64,000 nucleotides of DNA from Gleimia sp. 6138-11-ORH1. GTDB taxonomy: Bacteria; Actinomycetota; Actinomycetes; Actinomycetales; Actinomycetaceae. The position numbers were made by a program, and so were the translations under genes. The notes below the pieces were generated by a model. That model was given only the letters and a program-made list of their open reading frames with translations, was not told where the DNA came from and ran no database searches. Below, piece after piece: positions 59,343-64,000 of the stretch. The stretch lies in the NCBI RefSeq assembly GCF_024814355.1, contig NZ_JANUXV010000001.1:124001-188000 (forward strand), given 5' to 3'. Every line of letters starts with the position of its first letter. Position 1 is the stretch's first letter.

Positions 59343-61150
59343 GAGTCAGACAGCTCGAGATCGATAACTTCCGTGGAATTACTAAAGGACGCATAGTATT
59401 CCAGCCGCACACCCTGTTGGTTGGCGGGAACAACATCGGGAAGTCCACAGTGTGTGAGGCACTCGAACTGGTCTTGGGACCAGAGCGACTTCGTCGGTAT
59501 CCCATCATCAATGAGCATGACTTCTCTCATGGCACCTATCTTGGTAGTGAGGATAAACCGTGTGAGATTCGAATCCGTGTCGTTCTGAATGATCTTTCAG
59601 ATGAACAACAACGTAGGTTCTTCCAGCACCTTCGGCGTTGGAACGATGAGAAGCTCTCATTCGTTGATGAAAAAGCTGACAGTCTCCAAAATGCTGATGA
59701 CAAAAGAGTCGTCTGGGCACTACCTGTCATCTTTATCGGACGCTACGACCAAGATGAAGACGATTTTATCGGAGGTACTTTCTTTGAGCATCCCTTGCGA
59801 GAATCTGACGACCTAGGTGAAGAGATGCGTTCAACGTTGGGATCTGGGCTCACTGTATTTAGCCGTGCACACAAGCGGCTCTGTGGATTCATTTTCCTTC
59901 GAGATTTGCGAACTGGGACCCGTGCACTCAGCCTGCATCGTGGTTCGTTGCTTGATACCATTCTCCGCCTAGGGGGGGAGGGCACTGCTGACATGTGGCG
60001 TGAGACGCTTGAGGCGCTGCAAGGTCTTGATCCTGCTATCGGAGAGATTGAACAACTTAGGGTCATCCGCGAGAAAATGCGAGAGCGCCTTGGAAAATTC
60101 GTCCATCTAGCTCGAGGTGAGGAATCTATGTCTTTCTTCGCCTCGGATCTAACGCGTGAGAACCTACGCGAGGTTGTACAGCTTTTTATCGCGACGAAAC
60201 CGAGTAACTATGCGGTTCCGTTCACCAAGCAAGGGGCCGGCTCAATCAATCTTTTAGTGTTCACATTACTTACAATAATAGCGGACCGTAAGGAAGGGCA
60301 ATCTGTTATTTTCGTGATGGAAGAACCGGAGATTGCGCTTCCTCCGCACATTCAACGGCGCATAACGAAATATGTGCTTCAACGGATGGGGCAGTCGATC
60401 GTCACCTCCCACTCCCCATATGTCATCGAGCAGTTCTACCCAGAAAATGTAGTTATCCTCGCGCGTGACGGGAATACTTTCTCTGGCAAACCTATCGATA
60501 CCAAGATAGTCAAGGCGAAGACCTACCGCACGCAGCGCCGTCAGTTTGCTGAGGCAATCTTGAGTCGTGCTGTCTTTGTACTTGAAGGGCAAACGGAGAT
60601 GGTAGCCGTACAGGCAGTGTCATCGGCGCTTGAACGGTTCCGCGATGATTACTCACACGTCGACCTCGCTGGAGTCACTCTTTTCAACGCGGGTAACGAC
60701 AGAGAAGTGTCAAAGTATGCGCCGATTTTCAAGGCTCTTGGAAAAAAGGTCTATGGCATGCGTGACAAGTTTAATGCCCCTGAAAAAGGGGGCGCTTTGG
60801 TGGAAGAAAAGTCGTTCGAGGAGCTCTGGGTATCGCCGGAGAAGGGTATTGAGAAGATCCTGGTGAATCAGGTTCCGGTTCATGTGTTACGGAGCTTTCT
60901 GGAGGAAGTCGTTCAGCGTGATGACTATCCAAACAACTACAAATATGAAGCTGGTAAGGTTTCCGATGATGAGTTGGCTGATTTGGCGTTGGAAGTATTG
61001 AAGGCTCGTAAAGGCGATGCATACGGCTTTGGATATACCGGAATACTCATTGATCAGTGTCAGAGCGAGGATGAGCTACCCGCCTTTATTAGAGACGCAC
61101 TCCTGTCTATCAATGAGCAACTCAATGATGAGATCGAACTCGAGGAATGA
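59339..61150 (+). CDS. OLD-family ATPase-TOPRIM nuclease (GajA-like)
   Basis: This 603-residue protein begins VRQLEIDNFRGITKG with Walker A VGGNNIGKST, the OLD/RecF-type ATPase. Walker B FVMEEPEIALPP and HSPYVIEQF follow. The C-terminal TOPRIM has the Glu in VFVLEGQTEMVAVQAV and an Asp in YGMRDK. Class 2 OLD proteins, defined by a neighbouring UvrD-like helicase, include GajA of the Gabija antiphage system, about this length. The stop overlaps the helicase start (ATGA). Confidence 0.88.
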   Translation: MRVRQLEIDNFRGITKGRIVFQPHTLLVGGNNIGKSTVCEALELVLGPERLRRYPIINEHDFSHGTYLGSEDKPCEIRIRVVLNDLSDEQQRRFFQHLRRWNDEKLSFVDEKADSLQNADDKRVVWALPVIFIGRYDQDEDDFIGGTFFEHPLRESDDLGEEMRSTLGSGLTVFSRAHKRLCGFIFLRDLRTGTRALSLHRGSLLDTILRLGGEGTADMWRETLEALQGLDPAIGEIEQLRVIREKMRERLGKFVHLARGEESMSFFASDLTRENLREVVQLFIATKPSNYAVPFTKQGAGSINLLVFTLLTIIADRKEGQSVIFVMEEPEIALPPHIQRRITKYVLQRMGQSIVTSHSPYVIEQFYPENVVILARDGNTFSGKPIDTKIVKAKTYRTQRRQFAEAILSRAVFVLEGQTEMVAVQAVSSALERFRDDYSHVDLAGVTLFNAGNDREVSKYAPIFKALGKKVYGMRDKFNAPEKGGALVEEKSFEELWVSPEKGIEKILVNQVPVHVLRSFLEEVVQRDDYPNNYKYEAGKVSDDELADLALEVLKARKGDAYGFGYTGILIDQCQSEDELPAFIRDALLSINEQLNDEIELEE

Positions 61151-62871
61151 ACTCTGTGGAAATACAGCTTTCCGAGACTGCTCAGCAAGCCCTGGCGCAG
61201 GATTGCCCCGTGTTGGTGATTGGTGGTCCAGGCTCGGGCAAGACGACATTGTCGCTCCTGAAAGCTCAAGCGATGCTCCCCGCCTTGCAATCTGGTCAAG
61301 AGATTCTCTTCCTGAGTTTCTCGCGGGCTGCCGTACGACAGGTCGAGATTCGTTGTCTTGATATCTTAGACTCCAAGGAACGCGAGCAGATTGCCGTCTG
61401 TACTTACCATGCATTTGCAATGGACATCCTGCTAGCCCACGGCCGCCTTCTCACTGGACGTCCTCCGAACATTATTTATCCAGTAGAAGAGAAGCTCGCA
61501 AAGGCGGCTTTCGATGGCGACTGGAGCACCGAAGTGAGACGCCTCGCATGTGATGAAAGTCGCTACGTGTTCAGTCAATTCGCGACCGCCGCTGCTCAGC
61601 TCGTTGTTGGTAGTGAGTCGATTGCGTCTCTGCTCGCTGACAAGTACCCTGTGATCATCCTGGATGAATTTCAGGACACCGACGATTCGCAGTGGAAACT
61701 GGTCAAAGCGATGTCTTTACGATCGAAGACAGTGTTCATGGCTGATCCAGATCAGCGGATCTTCGATTATGATGAGCGTGTGGATCCACGGCGCCTAGAT
61801 CATCTACGTGCGCACCTTAGGCCCGCAGAATTCGACCTTAGCACTGAGAACCATCGAAGCCCTGGTACCGGAATCTTGCAGTTCGCTAATGCGGTGTTGC
61901 AGAACCATCCTCTCCCGAAAATTAAGGAAGTCAACACTATACTTTACCAGCGAAAAGCATTTGACAGCACCGTCTACAAAAGTGTTCTCAGGACACTTAA
62001 TTCGCTCCGCAAAGCGGGCATCGCCGATCCGTCCGTCGTTGTACTTGCAAGAACGAACGAGCTGGTTGGGAAGATTTCTGCGATTCTCGGGAGCGAGCAC
62101 AAGATCAATGGTCGAGTAATCAGTCCCATAGAACACGATGTGCTTTGGGATGCCGACTTAAGTGCATCGGCTGCCTTGGTAGTAGCCTCAGTTTTGGAAT
62201 GGTCGAACTACTCGAAGGAGGTTGCACTAGGTCAGACTTTCGACCGCATCGGGGACTACTTCGATGTCAAGAACGCCATAAAATCAACCAAGACGACTCG
62301 ACAAAAGAGCGAGCATTACCGAAGGGCTGCTGATTGTGCTCGCAAAGGTAAAAAGCAATGGTTGAAGAGCGCCAAATATCTTGCTGCCTTGTACGACAGC
62401 GGGTTGGCACTTAGTGGAGATCCTACTCAGGATTGGCTTAACGCACGTGATTTACTCAATGTAGGGAAAGACTTGTCGGATCTATATGCAAAAGCTATGT
62501 TTATCCGATTGTTCCGCGCCACCGATGAAATCGGAAGTCGGCTTTCCCGCGTATGGGATCTTCACGGTAGTTACAAGGATGCCATCAACCACGTACGTCG
62601 TGCGCTTGAAGTAAGCAAACTTCAATCTGACCAACGTGTCCCTCACGGCTGTGTCCTTATGACCATACACAAGGCTAAGGGCAAGGAATTTGACGGTGTC
62701 GTATTGGTTGAAGGGGAGTATAAGGGGGCCTTCTTTCGTAATACCGATACTAAGACACAGTGCGAAGCTACTCGGCGACTACTACGAGTCGGTATAACCC
62801 GTGCGCGTTACCAGGTTACGATTGTTCGTCCGAAAGATGCTCCCGCGCTTTTTTCTCAAACAAGTATGTAG
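61147..62871 (+). CDS. UvrD/Rep-like helicase (GajB-like)
   Basis: This 574-residue SF1 helicase is short for a UvrD protein but matches GajB in size class. Motifs: GGPGSGKTT, FLSFSRAA, ILDEFQDTDD, ADPDQRIFDY, TENHRS, TIHKAKGKEFDGV and VGITRARYQV. All are intact. It follows the OLD gene with a 4-bp overlap, the Gabija order. Confidence 0.88.
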   Translation: MNSVEIQLSETAQQALAQDCPVLVIGGPGSGKTTLSLLKAQAMLPALQSGQEILFLSFSRAAVRQVEIRCLDILDSKEREQIAVCTYHAFAMDILLAHGRLLTGRPPNIIYPVEEKLAKAAFDGDWSTEVRRLACDESRYVFSQFATAAAQLVVGSESIASLLADKYPVIILDEFQDTDDSQWKLVKAMSLRSKTVFMADPDQRIFDYDERVDPRRLDHLRAHLRPAEFDLSTENHRSPGTGILQFANAVLQNHPLPKIKEVNTILYQRKAFDSTVYKSVLRTLNSLRKAGIADPSVVVLARTNELVGKISAILGSEHKINGRVISPIEHDVLWDADLSASAALVVASVLEWSNYSKEVALGQTFDRIGDYFDVKNAIKSTKTTRQKSEHYRRAADCARKGKKQWLKSAKYLAALYDSGLALSGDPTQDWLNARDLLNVGKDLSDLYAKAMFIRLFRATDEIGSRLSRVWDLHGSYKDAINHVRRALEVSKLQSDQRVPHGCVLMTIHKAKGKEFDGVVLVEGEYKGAFFRNTDTKTQCEATRRLLRVGITRARYQVTIVRPKDAPALFSQTSM

Positions 62872-63611
62872 GTTTTGGATGATTTGTGGTTTCCTTAGAG
62901 AAAGTCATGCCTTGTAGACTCTCCCATAAGAGGAGATAGGTTTAGCGGTGGATATCCCGATCCTCAAAGTGCTGATGTTGGCCGGTTCTTTGACGTATAG
63001 GTATATTATCAGCCGGACTGTAATGGTTAGCTTCTAGAGCCGCAATCTAACTGAACTTGAGAGTGTTAGGATCGCAAAATACTCATGCGTTAAGAGTGTG
63101 TAGGAAGCTGAGCGCATCAACCAAAAATTCGATATCTGGGTAGAAGGATAGCGCGTTAAGTTGACCTTGCTATTAACTCTCGAGGCTTACTCACAATGGC
63201 TTTTTCTTTAGAATTGTTTTTTAGAGTTCTAGAGTTTCTGGAGTAGCTGTAAACTGTGAAACACGTGTATGCCCTAAGAGTAAGTGGGTAGCAAAAAGAG
63301 TTCGACACGTCCCCCTTGGGCTCCACCAATACTGCAGATCCGTTCGGATCGGCAAGTGAGTTGAAAGTCAGGTTACTTTCATAGAAGCCGTACAGCTTCG
63401 ACGCAGGTTAGTTCCGAGGTGGATCGTTAAACGATCCCTCTTAGCCTATCAATCGCGGTATTTCCGTGATCTCGGAGCTGAGCTTTAATCGCGCTATAAC
63501 TGACTATCAGCAAACTCGACGTCGTCTACGGCCAGGCAGTGTTGAATACACTAAGTTTCACCAGTTGATAAGTGCGGACTTAATGAAACCTCGCCAGTTA
63601 GAATATGGGGT
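62872..63611. other. Island right edge, no gene
   Basis: No supported open frame is present. It holds the second 31-bp repeat (63298-63328) and a small hairpin, ggatcgttaaacgatcc, at 63421-63437. The last 50 bp show tagaat at 63599, 7 bp before the purK start. Confidence 0.55.
63298..63328 (+). repeat. Att-like direct repeat, right copy
   Basis: Matches 49085-49115 at 27 of 31 positions and shares the same GTTCGA and GGGCTCCACCA parts. It probably marks the right end of the island. Confidence 0.7.
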
Positions 63612-64000
63612 ATGAGCCCAGTTGTAGCAGTAATCGGTGGGGGACAGTTAGCGCGTATGATGGCTCCACCTGCCACCAACCTCAATATCACTCTCAGAGC
63701 TTTAGTGGAAAGCCCGCAGGCGGCAGCCGCGCAAGTAATCCCCACTTCAACTATTGGTACTCCCAGTGACCTGCCGATCATAGAACAGCTTGTTTCAGGG
63801 GCGGATGTCCTTACTTTTGAACACGAGCATATCCCCGCTGAAGTACTTGCCCGCTTAGAAAAAATTCTTCCCATTCACCCGCGTCCGGCCGCGTTGATTT
63901 ATGCGCAAGATAAACTTTTAATGCGGCAAAAACTCACTGAGATTGGCATTAAAGTGCCCCGCTGGCAAAAAGCAGTTTCCTTGGCCGAGGTCGAAAAATT
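63612..64000 (+). CDS. purK: 5-(carboxyamino)imidazole ribonucleotide synthase (3' truncated by window)
   Basis: ATG 63612 opens 129 codons to the window end. The ATP-grasp N-domain shows AVIGGGQLARMMAPPA, then TFEHEHIP and YAQDKLLMRQKL, hallmarks of PurK. The enzyme makes N5-CAIR from AIR, ATP and bicarbonate in purine synthesis. No Shine-Dalgarno is clear. A tagaat 7 bp upstream of the ATG suggests leaderless or short-leader transcription. This is core DNA resuming after the island. Confidence 0.93.
   Translation, partial: MSPVVAVIGGGQLARMMAPPATNLNITLRALVESPQAAAAQVIPTSTIGTPSDLPIIEQLVSGADVLTFEHEHIPAEVLARLEKILPIHPRPAALIYAQDKLLMRQKLTEIGIKVPRWQKAVSLAEVEK

Larger units (their letters stand above)
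31427..63328. mobile_element. Composite genomic island between ssrA and purK
   Basis: The island begins at the ssrA 3' end, a classic integration target, with an integrase relic as its first gene. It ends at a 31-bp tRNA/tmRNA-end-like repeat 284 bp before purK. Inside are two serine-recombinase relics, a resolvase relic, an IS, restriction, peptide and defence loci, a high share of broken genes, and visible composition shifts: GC-rich hsd genes and AT-rich peptide genes. The exact ends are inferred. Confidence 0.75.

Noticed and set aside
63551-63874. Minus-strand open frame
   Set aside because: It is antisense to the clearly coding purK start.

Overview
The window looks like the chromosome of a moderately low-GC actinobacterium, probably an Actinomycetaceae-like host. 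Evidence: actinobacterial-only families (DUF3107, the MgtE-N/CBS/PRC protein, AdnAB), a Tad pilus locus fused to prfB-ftsEX-smpB, and a tmRNA whose tag reads AEQNRTDFALAA. No species is claimed. Positions 1-31426 are conserved core. They hold a membrane acyltransferase, DUF1003, MgtE-N/CBS, a GSP17M-type protein, a Xaa-Pro aminopeptidase, a PHP phosphoesterase, MarC, a DEAD-box helicase, DUF3107, AdnA, AdnB, a phosphotransferase-fold protein, a seven-gene tad locus, prfB, ftsE, ftsX, an M23 hydrolase, smpB, a two-component system, a class III nucleotide cyclase and ssrA.

From 31.43 to about 63.33 kb a composite genomic island sits between ssrA and purK. It is a graveyard of decayed genes with a few intact systems. 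Next to ssrA is a large serine recombinase with six in-frame stops and a 65-bp duplication. Then come a one-stop resolvase, a decayed BcgI/HsdS-like specificity gene, a frameshifted XRE regulator, an intact type I restriction-modification operon (hsdM-hsdS-hsdR), a decayed IS1249-like element that cut an HTH gene, and an intact PHP-AAA (TrlF-like) protein.

The second half of the island (49.1-63.3 kb) is bounded by two 31-bp imperfect repeats that resemble the 3' end of a tRNA or tmRNA gene. Its left part is a RiPP-like peptide locus: two radical-SAM/SPASM genes, a small peptide gene with C-terminal core-like GTCHCSLSSPGTT, an ABC ATPase, two ABC-2 permeases and an alpha/beta-hydrolase remnant. 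The maturation side is broken (one radical-SAM Cys is Tyr, the other gene is frameshifted), while the peptide and exporter are intact.

A second relic of the same serine-recombinase family follows. Then comes an intact four-gene operon with overlapping starts and stops: a DUF6414-like protein, a ClpB-D2-like AAA+ ATPase, an OLD-family (GajA-like) ATPase/TOPRIM nuclease and a UvrD-like (GajB-like) helicase. The last two resemble Gabija. The two upstream partners would make an extended, possibly undescribed version, and this is the best candidate for a new system in the window. The chromosome resumes with purK at 63612.
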